DNA from: Myxococcaceae bacterium
Lineage (GTDB): Bacteria > Myxococcota > Myxococcia > Myxococcales > Myxococcaceae
Assembly: GCA_017881265.1 (NCBI GenBank)
Contig: JADGRA010000080.1
Coordinates: 124,001 to 188,000, forward strand
Length of the DNA stretch: 64,000 nt
Direction of reading: 5' to 3'
The position numbers and the translations under genes are program-made. The notes below the pieces were generated by a model. The model did not search any database. It was not told the origin of the DNA and saw only the letters and a program-made list of their open reading frames with translations. Positions 55,293 to 63,319 of the stretch are shown here, in pieces. Numbering within the stretch: the first letter of the stretch is position 1; each line of letters begins with the position of its first letter.

Positions 55293-56762
55293 ATGCGAGG
55301 ACGCTGGACCTGGAGTTGGGCAGCGCTGGCGCTGGCGCTGGCGGCGCGGCCGGTCGTCGCTCAAAACGTGCCGCAGAGTGCGGTCGTCGCGGTGGGCCAG
55401 TGCAGCGTCGCAGGGAGCGCCATCGCCGCACGCAGCTTCCGGACCGCGCTCACGCAGAAGCTCGGGGCCGCTGTGCAGCCGGAAGTGCAGACGGCCGCGC
55501 CTCTGGGCGGCCTGGCGGAGCGGACGCTCCCCGAGCTGCAAGCCGCCCTCACTGCGGCGCGCAATGACTTCTACTCGGAGAAGACGGACGTCGCGCTCTC
55601 CTCGGTGAAGGGTGCCCTGGACGACGTCGTCCGGCTCATCCCCTCGGACGCGCGCTGGGCCGTCGAGCGCGACATGCTCACCTTCGAGGCGCAGGTGGAA
55701 CTCAAGTCGGACCGCGCCACCGCCGGAGCAACGCTGGGCCGCATCTTTCGGGTGGAGCCAGACTACAAGCCGGATACCTCGGTTTATCCCCCCTCCTTCC
55801 AGCGCTTCGCGGATGACGTGCGCAAGGCCGCCAAGAAGCTGCCCACCAACCGGCTGGACATTGCCGTCTCGCCGCCGGGCAAACCGGTCTTCGTCGGCGG
55901 CAAGCGCTCCGGCGACGCCCCCATCTCCCTCCGGGTCCCGCCCGGCGAGTACCGGGTGGAGGTGGACTGGGGGTACCGCGGCGTGTCGCGCAACGTCACC
56001 ATCCTGGCGCCGCCGGCGCCCCCCCAGTCGGTCGAGTTCGCGGCGGCGGTGGAAGGCGCCTTCGCGCCGGACGTCGGGCCCTGCGTCGAGCCGCTGCCGG
56101 ACATGAACACGGCGCTCGGCCACCTGCTCCCGCTGTTGAACGTGGGCAAGGTGTACGCCGTTCGCACCCTGACCTGGGGTGGAGACCGCTACGCCAGCGT
56201 GACTGAGGTGAGCGATGCAGGCCTACGCACCGTCCGCGTGAAGCTCCAGCCCGGCGCACCGCAGGGCGAGTCTCTTGGCCTGATGGCCGCGTACTTCGAA
56301 ACCGGTCGCGCAGCGCCGCAGGTGGAAGTCCTCCCCACGGGGATGACCGACCTCCCGCCACCCGTGGCCGCCGCCCCCCCCAAGACGGCACCACCCCCGA
56401 CCGGCACTAAGGCCAATCCCGGTCTGCAGATTGGGGGCTGGGTCAGCGTCGGCGTCGGCGTCCTCGGCCTGGGCGTCAGCGTGGCCGCCTTCATCTCTGC
56501 CAACAACGCGAAAAACTCCCTCAGTGCCAAGCAGGTGAACGGGGCGTTCCCGCCCAACTACCAAAGCCAATTTCAGTCCGCCAACAGTACCATCCAGTCC
56601 AGACAGACGCTCGCCGTCGTGAGCGGCAGCATCGGCGTGGCGGCGCTGGTGACCGGCGTGGTGTTGCTCGTCGTCGGCGGCCCTCACGGTGCGCCCGGTG
56701 TCTCCGTCGCGCCCAGCCTGATTCCAGGCGGCGGCGGCGCCCTCATCGCGGGGAGCTTCTGA
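55293..56762 (+). CDS. Exported PEGA-domain protein
   Basis: A 489-residue protein with a signal peptide (residues 1 to about 24). The N-terminal ~150 residues are helical (TPR-like turns in DFYSEKTDVALSSVKGALDDVVRL blocks), followed by a PEGA domain (RLDIAVSPPGKPVFVGGKRSGDAPISLR in blocks, PPGEYRVEVDW). The end has two hydrophobic Gly/Val-rich segments (about 375-395 and 435-455) that could form membrane helices. ATG 55293 is 57 bp after the kinase stop. It is spaced 2 nt from the next lipoprotein gene, so the three form one operon. Role: probably envelope structure or sensing. Confidence 0.8.
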   Translation: MRGRWTWSWAALALALAARPVVAQNVPQSAVVAVGQCSVAGSAIAARSFRTALTQKLGAAVQPEVQTAAPLGGLAERTLPELQAALTAARNDFYSEKTDVALSSVKGALDDVVRLIPSDARWAVERDMLTFEAQVELKSDRATAGATLGRIFRVEPDYKPDTSVYPPSFQRFADDVRKAAKKLPTNRLDIAVSPPGKPVFVGGKRSGDAPISLRVPPGEYRVEVDWGYRGVSRNVTILAPPAPPQSVEFAAAVEGAFAPDVGPCVEPLPDMNTALGHLLPLLNVGKVYAVRTLTWGGDRYASVTEVSDAGLRTVRVKLQPGAPQGESLGLMAAYFETGRAAPQVEVLPTGMTDLPPPVAAAPPKTAPPPTGTKANPGLQIGGWVSVGVGVLGLGVSVAAFISANNAKNSLSAKQVNGAFPPNYQSQFQSANSTIQSRQTLAVVSGSIGVAALVTGVVLLVVGGPHGAPGVSVAPSLIPGGGGALIAGSF

Positions 56763-56764
56763 CC

Positions 56765-58591
56765 ATGAACTCGACCAGGAAGCTTCGAAGCCTCTTCGTC
56801 CTCTGCGCCCTTGCAGTGGCTGCCGTGGCGGCCCTCAGTAGCCAAGGTTGCAACGGCTTCGGGACGACGTGTTCGACCACTGCGGACTGCCAGGCCAAGA
56901 ACCCGGGCGCCACCTGCGACCCGACCCTCAAGGTGTGCTTCCTCCATCCGGGGCCGTACGTCCGGACCGTCGAACCCGCCAACCAGGCGACGGGCGTGGC
57001 CGCGGCCAGCGGCCAGGTGGTGGTCACCTTTTCCGAGGTCGTCGCCGACGCGGGGGTGAAGGGCACGACGTTCACGGTGAACGGGCAGGGCTTCAACACG
57101 CCGGGAAACTACCTGGTGACCGTGGATTCCGCCGACGCCTCCGTTGCGACCTTCAAACCCTACGCCGGTGGGCTCGCGCTGGGAACGGACTACACCGTCG
57201 ACTTGACGGCCGCCATCAAGGACCTGACGGGCAACACGCTCTTGCCATTCACCAGCACCTTTTCGACCCGGGACGGCGCCTTCATCGCGGGCAACAGCAT
57301 TCGTTACGCCTCGCAGACCGGACAGTTCGCCGTCGCCTCGAATTTCTACGGGAACGTCGTGACGGCGATTAGCTACCTGCTGCCGCCGGTGAATGCCGCG
57401 GACCCCGCGCGCAGCGACTTCGGCATCGCCGGCGGCGTCTCGGCCGCGGGGGGCAATCCCACGACCGTGTCGGGCGCCGTCCAGGCGACGACTGGCATCC
57501 AGGTCAATTTCCCCACCGCCGGCATCGCAGCCGACGGGACCGCCTTCGCCGCCTGGACCAACTCCCCCACCTCTGGGCCCATCACCTACGACGCCGAGGT
57601 CGCCCTCTGGGACCCAACCGTCCAGGCCTGGCGGTCCGTCCTGCACCTGGCCGGGCCAGACGCCAAGACGCAATTCCCACAAGTCGTCGGCTTCAACAAC
57701 GGCAATGGACTCGCCGTGTGGCTTCAGACGTCGGCGGGGAAACAGGTCGTCTTTGGAAGCTTCTTCGTGCCGGACGCGGGCTGGCTCGCCGCCGGCACCA
57801 TCCAAACCGACCAGACCTTGGGTGCCAATCCTTCCGGGCAGGCGCGTCAGCTCACATTGGCAGGCGACATTCCGGGGGACTCGCTGGTTGCGTGGCAGTC
57901 CGAGCAGGCCACCCAGGACGCTGGTCCCCCCCGAATCCTCGCGGCGTACCTGCCGGCCGGCGGGCTGGGGCCGCCGGTGTTCCTCTCGGCGCAGGACAGC
58001 CCATCGGCGCTGCCCAGGGCGGCGCTCGGCATCTACGGGTACGGGGCGGTCGTCTGGGAAACGCAGGCCGGGGCCAACGTGCACGTGTTCGCCTCCACGC
58101 TGGATGCCGCCCGCCCCACCCCCTTCAGCCAGGCGGCGCAACTCGACAACTCCGTCTCGGCCTTCAATCCACAGGTGGGCGTCGCGGCCAACGGGTCTGC
58201 CGTCGCGGTTTGGCAGGAGAGCAGCCAAGGCGGAGCCAATGCGGTCGTGTCGAGTACCTTCACCCGCGGAAGCGACGGCGGCTGGTCAACGCCGGTGACC
58301 CTGGATTCGGACCCGAGCGCCTCTGTCTTTGCACCCGTCATCGCCGTGGACCCTGGCGGGAACGCCATCGCCGCGTGGCTGAAGGGGACGGACGCCACCG
58401 GGTATACGGTGAGGGCCGGCCGCTACACCGTCGATGCGGGGTGGCACGGCGTCACGCAAGTCGGGGCGAGTGCAGACCCGGTGTACAAGTACCCCGTTGA
58501 AATCGTGGTCGACGGACTGGGTCGCGGCTTCGTGCTGGACACCCGGAACCCTGGCAACTCGCTGTACGTGGAATACATTCCGTTTCAGTGA
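56765..58591 (+). CDS. Lipoprotein with SbsA-type Ig-like domain
   Basis: A 608-residue lipoprotein: signal ending in SSQGC (Cys29), then a small Cys-rich segment (TTCSTTADCQAKNPGATCDP). A bacterial Ig-like (Big_5/SbsA) domain follows (YVRTVEPANQATGVAAASG-type start, GTDYTVDLTAAIKDLTGNTL). The remaining ~420 residues show beta-propeller-like repeats (AWQSEQATQDAGPP, AVWQESSQGGANAVV, AAWLKGTD), with tryptophans at regular steps. It is likely a surface or periplasmic binding protein. ATG 56765 begins 2 nt after the PEGA gene stop. No ligand can be named. Confidence 0.82.
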   Translation: MNSTRKLRSLFVLCALAVAAVAALSSQGCNGFGTTCSTTADCQAKNPGATCDPTLKVCFLHPGPYVRTVEPANQATGVAAASGQVVVTFSEVVADAGVKGTTFTVNGQGFNTPGNYLVTVDSADASVATFKPYAGGLALGTDYTVDLTAAIKDLTGNTLLPFTSTFSTRDGAFIAGNSIRYASQTGQFAVASNFYGNVVTAISYLLPPVNAADPARSDFGIAGGVSAAGGNPTTVSGAVQATTGIQVNFPTAGIAADGTAFAAWTNSPTSGPITYDAEVALWDPTVQAWRSVLHLAGPDAKTQFPQVVGFNNGNGLAVWLQTSAGKQVVFGSFFVPDAGWLAAGTIQTDQTLGANPSGQARQLTLAGDIPGDSLVAWQSEQATQDAGPPRILAAYLPAGGLGPPVFLSAQDSPSALPRAALGIYGYGAVVWETQAGANVHVFASTLDAARPTPFSQAAQLDNSVSAFNPQVGVAANGSAVAVWQESSQGGANAVVSSTFTRGSDGGWSTPVTLDSDPSASVFAPVIAVDPGGNAIAAWLKGTDATGYTVRAGRYTVDAGWHGVTQVGASADPVYKYPVEIVVDGLGRGFVLDTRNPGNSLYVEYIPFQ

Positions 58592-58616
58592 GGTGTCCGC
58601 ACCCGCCGTGCACGCG

Positions 58617-58667
58617 CGCGTCGCCTTTCGCGTGCGACGCGGACAGCCCCGGGACGCGTCGCGTCCC
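58617..58667. terminator. Two adjacent inverted repeats after the Ig-like lipoprotein gene
   Basis: CGCGTCGC (58617-58624) and GCGACGCG (58634-58641) form an 8-bp stem, and GGGACGC-GTC-GCGTCCC (58651-58667) forms a 7-bp stem with a 3-nt loop. Both lie within 80 nt of the stop at 58591. No T-run follows, so termination is likely Rho-dependent or weak. The rest of the 58592-58816 gap shows nothing recognisable. Confidence 0.35.
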
Positions 58668-58816
58668 CGCCTGAAGCGCCCGGGGCCTCCCTCCCCGGCG
58701 GGGCCCGGGGGTCAGGCCAGCGTGAACATTCGGGCCCGGGCATACGTCGTATGTGCTGTAAACCGTGCGGGCCGGCAGGGTGACGCCACCGGCAGTCTGC
58801 AGGAAGGTGGCAGGCA

Positions 58817-59920
58817 ATGATGGGCACCAAGAGACAAGTTACCGGATTCATTGGCGTTTTTGCCATGAGCTGGAATTTGTTCTCCGCCCCGGCGTTGGCG
58901 CAGGACTGGACTGCCGCCCCACCGCCCGACGGTGAGGTCCAGGCCAGCTTCGACGAAACCCTCTCGCCCTATGGAGAGTGGGTGGACGCGGACGGCACGC
59001 GCGTCTGGCGGCCCTCTGCGGCCGTCGTCGGTGAGGACTTTCAACCCTACGCGACCAACGGTCAGTGGGTGTCGTCGGACTACGGCTGGTACTTCCAGAG
59101 TGACTTCTCCTGGGGCTGGGCCCCCTTTCACTACGGCCGCTGGGCGATGGACCCGAATTACGGCTGGATTTGGGTCCCAGGCACGGTGTGGGCGCCGGCC
59201 TGGGTCGACTGGCGCAGCGGCGGTGGCTACATCGGCTGGGCCCCGCTTCCGCCGATTGGCTGGTCGGTGGTGGTGCAGCCGTGGCGGCCCTACTGGTGCT
59301 TCGTCCCGGTTGCCCACTTCTCAGGAAACTTCTGGGCCCACCGGCTTCCGGTGGAACACATCCACTACGCCTACGCGGCCACCGCCCCGGTGCACCAGGC
59401 CGTCTCCTACAGTGGGGCGCGCTGGTACGCCGGGCCGCCCGTGTCCCAGGTGGAGCGCGTGACTGCCCAGCCCATCCAGCGGGTGGCCGGTAGCTTCACC
59501 CCGCCAGCGCCCGGCCGCATCCAGCCGGTCCAGCTTCAACCGCCGCGGGGGTACGCGGGCAACCCCGGGGCAGTGCGCCCCGCTGCCGTCCGGCAGAGTG
59601 TTCCTCCCCCCAGCCATCCGCCGCCGCCCAGTCGGCCCGCGCCGGCGCCGGCGCCGACGTCGACCGGGCATTCGGCGCCCCACGGCGCGTACAGCCCGCA
59701 GCCCCCGGCGGCCCCAGCTTCGGAAGGGACTCGCGTCGCCGCCGAGAGCGGCTGGAGCGGCAACCACCCGGCAGCCGGGGGCGGCTGGAGCGGAACCGTC
59801 GCGCACGGGGCCTGGGCACCTGCCGGCAGCCCGACGGCCGTGCCGGTGTCGCCGGGGTTTGCTTCATCCAGTCACGGCCACCCAGCGCCCGGCATCCACG
59901 GCATGGGCGGGCGTCGCTAG
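58817..59920 (+). CDS. DUF6600-type exported protein with proline-rich tail
   Basis: A 367-residue protein with a signal peptide (residues 1 to about 28). The domain is rich in Trp/Tyr/Gly repeats (SPYGEWVDADGTRVWRP, YGWYFQSDFSWGWAPFHYGRW in blocks, GWIWVPGTVWAPAWVDWRS in blocks), typical of DUF6600. The last ~140 residues are disordered and rich in Pro, Ala, Gly and Ser. Homologues are secreted or surface proteins of unknown function. ATG 58817 follows a 225-bp gap and may have its own promoter. Codon 2 is also ATG. Confidence 0.82.
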   Translation: MMGTKRQVTGFIGVFAMSWNLFSAPALAQDWTAAPPPDGEVQASFDETLSPYGEWVDADGTRVWRPSAAVVGEDFQPYATNGQWVSSDYGWYFQSDFSWGWAPFHYGRWAMDPNYGWIWVPGTVWAPAWVDWRSGGGYIGWAPLPPIGWSVVVQPWRPYWCFVPVAHFSGNFWAHRLPVEHIHYAYAATAPVHQAVSYSGARWYAGPPVSQVERVTAQPIQRVAGSFTPPAPGRIQPVQLQPPRGYAGNPGAVRPAAVRQSVPPPSHPPPPSRPAPAPAPTSTGHSAPHGAYSPQPPAAPASEGTRVAAESGWSGNHPAAGGGWSGTVAHGAWAPAGSPTAVPVSPGFASSSHGHPAPGIHGMGGRR

Positions 59921-60246
59921 CTCGGCACCGCCCTTCGTTTCGCACGCGGGGGAAAGGCTGCTCCATTTCCCCCAGTGTGTTGCCTCGCCGACAGCGGTCT
60001 CGTGTACGCGCTTTTCCCGTCCGCCGCGCCGGGTGCCTCCGTCGAAAAAGGGGGGTGAGGGTGGCGTTGGCGTTGCGTTCGCGTGTCGCACGTCCGTGGT
60101 GGCGACGGCGGGCGCACGGCCAGGCAGCCGCGGATTAGGGACCGCCGAGTTCGGACGACGGTGAACGTCAACGTCAACGGAGGCGGGAGCCACGGGCTCA
60201 ACAGGCCGTGGCCTCGTCCCTGTTTCGGGGCGCGCCGCGCGCCATG
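59921..60246. other. 326-bp intergenic region between convergent genes, with a hairpin
   Basis: The longest non-coding stretch in the window. A perfect hairpin lies at 59948-59973 (GGGGGAAA and TTTCCCCC, 10-nt loop), 27 nt after the DUF6600 stop, and could end both converging transcripts. Near 60064-60080 and 60164-60180 there are short repeats of GCGTTG and AACGTC. I see no tRNA, sRNA signature or long reading frame with normal codon use here. Confidence 0.5.
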
Positions 60247-62166
60247 CTACGGGGTGGCCGTCTGGGAAGCGATGCGCTTGGCGGCTTCGGCGGCGTAGGG
60301 GTGGTCCTTCTGCAGGCTGGCCGCGCGCTGGTACTCGGCGAGGGCCTCCTTCTTCTTGCCTTGGGCCTCGTACAGCTGCCCCAGCGCATAGTGGGGCTCG
60401 GCCGCACCCGGGTCCGACTGGGCAGCGGCCTTGAAGGACTCCTCGGCCTTGCCGGGCTGGCGCTGCTCGTACAGGACGTGACCGAGGTAGAGAAGCCCGT
60501 ACGGCTGTCGCGGGTCCGCCGCGAGGACCGCGCGCAGGACTTTGGCCGCCGCGTCCGGGTCTCCCCCGCGGAAATAGAGGAAGCCCAGCTCGGCCTTGGC
60601 CTCGAGCTGCGTCGGGTCGCGCCGCACTAGCGCCTCGAGTTCCGGCAGCGCCAGGTCCGGCCGGCCCTTCCGGGCGTGGAGGATTCCCAGGCGGGAGAGA
60701 ATGGAGGTGTCGTCGGGGCGCTTGTCCTTGGCTGCCGAGAGGAGCGACTCGGCCGCCTGCCAGTTACCCATGGCCAGGTAGAGGTCGGCCAGCCCGACGG
60801 TGGCTGCCAGGTTGTCCGGTGTCTCCGTCAGCACGCCCTTGTAGAGAGGCTCGGCCTTGGCCGCGACGCGCTTCTTGGCGTAGAGGGCGGCCAGGTCGAG
60901 CCGCGCGTCGACGGTGGGGGAGAGGGCGACGCGCTTCTCGGCTTCGATGATGGCGCGGTCGATGTCCCCCATCGCCAGATAGGCGTCGGCCAGCGCGGCG
61001 CGGGCGCTCGCGTCATCCGGGAACTCGTGCACCGCCCGTTGCAGGGTCTCGATGGCGTCGACGAACTTGCCCTGGCCCACGTAGGCCATGGCCAGCCCCT
61101 TGTACGCCTCGGCACTGTGCGAGGCCTTCAGGTCGTCGGCCCGCAGCGCGATGGCCTTCTGGAAGGCCTCCACCGCCTCCTTGCGCTTGCCCATCTTGAG
61201 GTACAGCTGGCCGAGCTGGGTGTACGGCCCGCTGGCCTTTGGCTGCAGCGACAGCGCGCGCTCGAAGGACTTGGTGGCGCGAGCGGTGTCACCGGCGCGG
61301 AACTGGGCAAGGCCGAGGTTGAACCAGGCGTCGGCGTAGGCCGGGTCCCCTTGCGTGGCAGCCTGGAAGTGGCGGGTCGCCCGGGCCACGTCGTCCTTGC
61401 CGTCCATGAGGGCGACGCCCAGGTTGTTGTGGGCCTGGACGTAGGCGGGGTTGAGCGTCAGCGCGCGCTCGAAGGAGGCGATGGCCCCGTCGACGTTGCC
61501 CTCCTTCATGAGGAGCACGCCGAGGTTGTAGTGAATGGCCGGGTCGGCGACGCCGGTGCGCGCCGCCGCCAGCAGCGTGTCCTTCGCCTCCGAGGTGAGT
61601 CCCTTCTCGGCCAGCGCCTTGCCGAGGTTCACCTGCGCGGCGCCCAGCGCGGGGTCCATCGCGAGCGCTCGGCGGTAGCCCTCGATGGCGTCGTCGAGCC
61701 GTCCGGCGTGGTGCTGGGCCTCGGCCAGGTTGAAGCGCAGCGCGGCATCCTGCGGCTGGAGCTCGACGGCCCGCGCGTACTCGGCGATGGCCACGTCGGT
61801 CTCGTCGAATCGCCGTGCCATCAACCCCCGCTCGGCATGCAGCGACGCGTCCCCGGGGTAGGCGGCGATGGCAGCCACCAGGACGGCGCGTGCCTCCGTG
61901 CCCTCGCCGGAAAGTCGCAGCGCCCTGGACAGGAGGAGCCGGGCGGTGGGCCCGTCCCGCCGGCGCACCAGCTCGCGGAACGGCGCGACGGCCTTGTCCG
62001 GCTCGCCGAGGGAGAGGAAGGCGAGCCCGAGGCGTTGCAGCGCTTCAGCATCATCCGGCGCCGCCACCACCCGGGCGCTCTCCTCCTGGATGGCCTTGCG
62101 CAGCTGGGCCTCCTCTGGGTCGGGGTCGGCCGCGAGGAGCGACAGCGCCAGCAGCCACGGGGTCAT
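60247..62166 (-). CDS. Large TPR-repeat protein of the envelope operon
   Basis: A 639-residue protein with a short signal-like start (MTPWLLALSLLAA) and about 15-16 tetratricopeptide repeats filling the rest. Clear units include DAALRFNLAEAQHHAGRLDDAI, PAIHYNLGVLLMKEGNVDGAI split by family spacing, and YVQAHNNLGVALMDGKDDV. Such arrays scaffold protein complexes. ATG 62166 overlaps the stop of the upstream gene by 1 nt, so it is translationally coupled as the last gene of a four-gene minus-strand operon. The group resembles myxobacterial gliding/secretion lipoprotein sets (Glt/Agl), but this is not proven. Confidence 0.82.
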   Translation of the reverse strand: MTPWLLALSLLAADPDPEEAQLRKAIQEESARVVAAPDDAEALQRLGLAFLSLGEPDKAVAPFRELVRRRDGPTARLLLSRALRLSGEGTEARAVLVAAIAAYPGDASLHAERGLMARRFDETDVAIAEYARAVELQPQDAALRFNLAEAQHHAGRLDDAIEGYRRALAMDPALGAAQVNLGKALAEKGLTSEAKDTLLAAARTGVADPAIHYNLGVLLMKEGNVDGAIASFERALTLNPAYVQAHNNLGVALMDGKDDVARATRHFQAATQGDPAYADAWFNLGLAQFRAGDTARATKSFERALSLQPKASGPYTQLGQLYLKMGKRKEAVEAFQKAIALRADDLKASHSAEAYKGLAMAYVGQGKFVDAIETLQRAVHEFPDDASARAALADAYLAMGDIDRAIIEAEKRVALSPTVDARLDLAALYAKKRVAAKAEPLYKGVLTETPDNLAATVGLADLYLAMGNWQAAESLLSAAKDKRPDDTSILSRLGILHARKGRPDLALPELEALVRRDPTQLEAKAELGFLYFRGGDPDAAAKVLRAVLAADPRQPYGLLYLGHVLYEQRQPGKAEESFKAAAQSDPGAAEPHYALGQLYEAQGKKKEALAEYQRAASLQKDHPYAAEAAKRIASQTATP

Positions 62167-62819
62167 CAGAGGCGCTCCACGAAGGGACTGGCCCGAGCGT
62201 CGAAGGTGCGCTTGGCCAGCACCTCCTTGCGCTTCTCCCACTCGGTCCGGGTCCGGGTCAGCATCTCCTCGTCCGGCTTGAGGCCTTTCTTGCGGTCGGC
62301 GACCTCGGCCTCGCAGCTCTTCGCCTGGCGCTCGAAGTCTTCGGGCTTGTAGCCCTCGCTGCCCTTGATTTTCGCCTTGCGCACCGCAAGGAGGCGCGCC
62401 AGCTGGTAGCGCGCCACCGCGCACTGGCGGGCGAGCTCCTCGACGTCGCGGGCTTGCACGTTCAGGGTCTGCCGGGCACGGAGGTACTCGATGCGGGCCC
62501 GCACCTCGTCCACCGTGAGCTGAGCGATTTCCCGCGTGGCCGGGTCCTTGGCCTGGCCCACCTCGTCGCTGGCGATGCCTTCTGCGCGCTTGGCCCGGCG
62601 AATCTGGTCGCGCGTCCGGGCCACCTCGTTCTCGGTCTCGTCGACCTTGTCGTAGGCGATGAAGAGGTCGTTCTCCGCCTCCAGCAGGTCAATCTTGTTC
62701 TCGTAGGGAAGCTGCGCCACCATGTCGTCGGGGACCTTGGCGCTGTAGCGTCCACCGCACGCGGTGGCCACTGCCAGCAGCCCGGCCAGGGGCAGCAAAC
62801 TCGGAAGACGTCTCATCAT
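62166..62819 (-). CDS. Coiled-coil lipoprotein
   Basis: A 217-residue protein with a signal ending in VATAC (Cys21) followed by CGGRYSAKVP. The rest is a long charged coiled coil (NKIDLLEAENDLFIAYDKVDETENEVA blocks, RRAKRAEGI, LTRTRTEWEKRKEVL) with two Cys further on. It may span or brace the periplasm. ATG 62819 overlaps the upstream stop, and its own stop overlaps the TPR gene. No family recognised; the pattern recalls structural lipoproteins of myxobacterial envelope machines. Confidence 0.75.
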   Translation of the reverse strand: MMRRLPSLLPLAGLLAVATACGGRYSAKVPDDMVAQLPYENKIDLLEAENDLFIAYDKVDETENEVARTRDQIRRAKRAEGIASDEVGQAKDPATREIAQLTVDEVRARIEYLRARQTLNVQARDVEELARQCAVARYQLARLLAVRKAKIKGSEGYKPEDFERQAKSCEAEVADRKKGLKPDEEMLTRTRTEWEKRKEVLAKRTFDARASPFVERL

Positions 62820-63319
62820 TGCACCTGAGCCGTGAAAGAGGCGAAGGCCGTGTACCCACAGGCGAAGTCACCGCACAGTTCGAAGGTGACGTTGAAGGCT
62901 CCGCTCACGGACTGCCCGGAACCAGGAATGGGAGTGGCGTTCAGCTTCATGGCCCCGCGCTGCAGGGGTGGGAAGGTCTTGCGCGGGTCATTGGCGACGT
63001 CGCGCGTCACGACGCCCCGCTGACCGACGCCGGTGGGCGGCACCAGGGTGAGGTCCACCGCTCCCCCCGGCTTCACCTCCAAGCCGTCCAGGTCCTCGGT
63101 GACGACGAGGACGGCGTTCTGCGTCTTCCCGGACGTCTGGAGGAAACGCACCGCCACCTGGCCGTTGGTCATGACCCCACCGTCGACCGACCCGCCCGTG
63201 TAGGCGAGCTGCACCGTGTTGTACTGCAGGTCAAGCAGCGCGCTCAGGCTGCCTTGGATTTCCTGCGGTCCGCAGCAGGTGAGCACCAGCGCAAGCGTCA
63301 GGAGGGCAAGCCACTTCAC
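62816..63319 (-). CDS. Small lipoprotein of unknown function
   Basis: A 167-residue protein: signal and lipobox LVLTCC (Cys15 or 16), then a beta-rich domain with a strand pattern like an Ig-type sandwich (AVLVVTEDLDGLEVKPGG, SGAFNVTFELCGDFACGY with a Cys pair). Start GTG 63319 overlaps the upstream stop (GTGA), and its own stop overlaps the coiled-coil lipoprotein start. It is the second gene visible in the coupled operon. No family recognised. Confidence 0.72.
   Translation of the reverse strand: MKWLALLTLALVLTCCGPQEIQGSLSALLDLQYNTVQLAYTGGSVDGGVMTNGQVAVRFLQTSGKTQNAVLVVTEDLDGLEVKPGGAVDLTLVPPTGVGQRGVVTRDVANDPRKTFPPLQRGAMKLNATPIPGSGQSVSGAFNVTFELCGDFACGYTAFASFTAQVQ

Noticed and set aside
60083-60298. 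71-codon plus-strand ORF in the 59921-60246 gap
   Set aside because: It overlaps the end of the TPR gene in antisense, is Arg/Gly-rich, has no ribosome site, and shows no recognisable domain.
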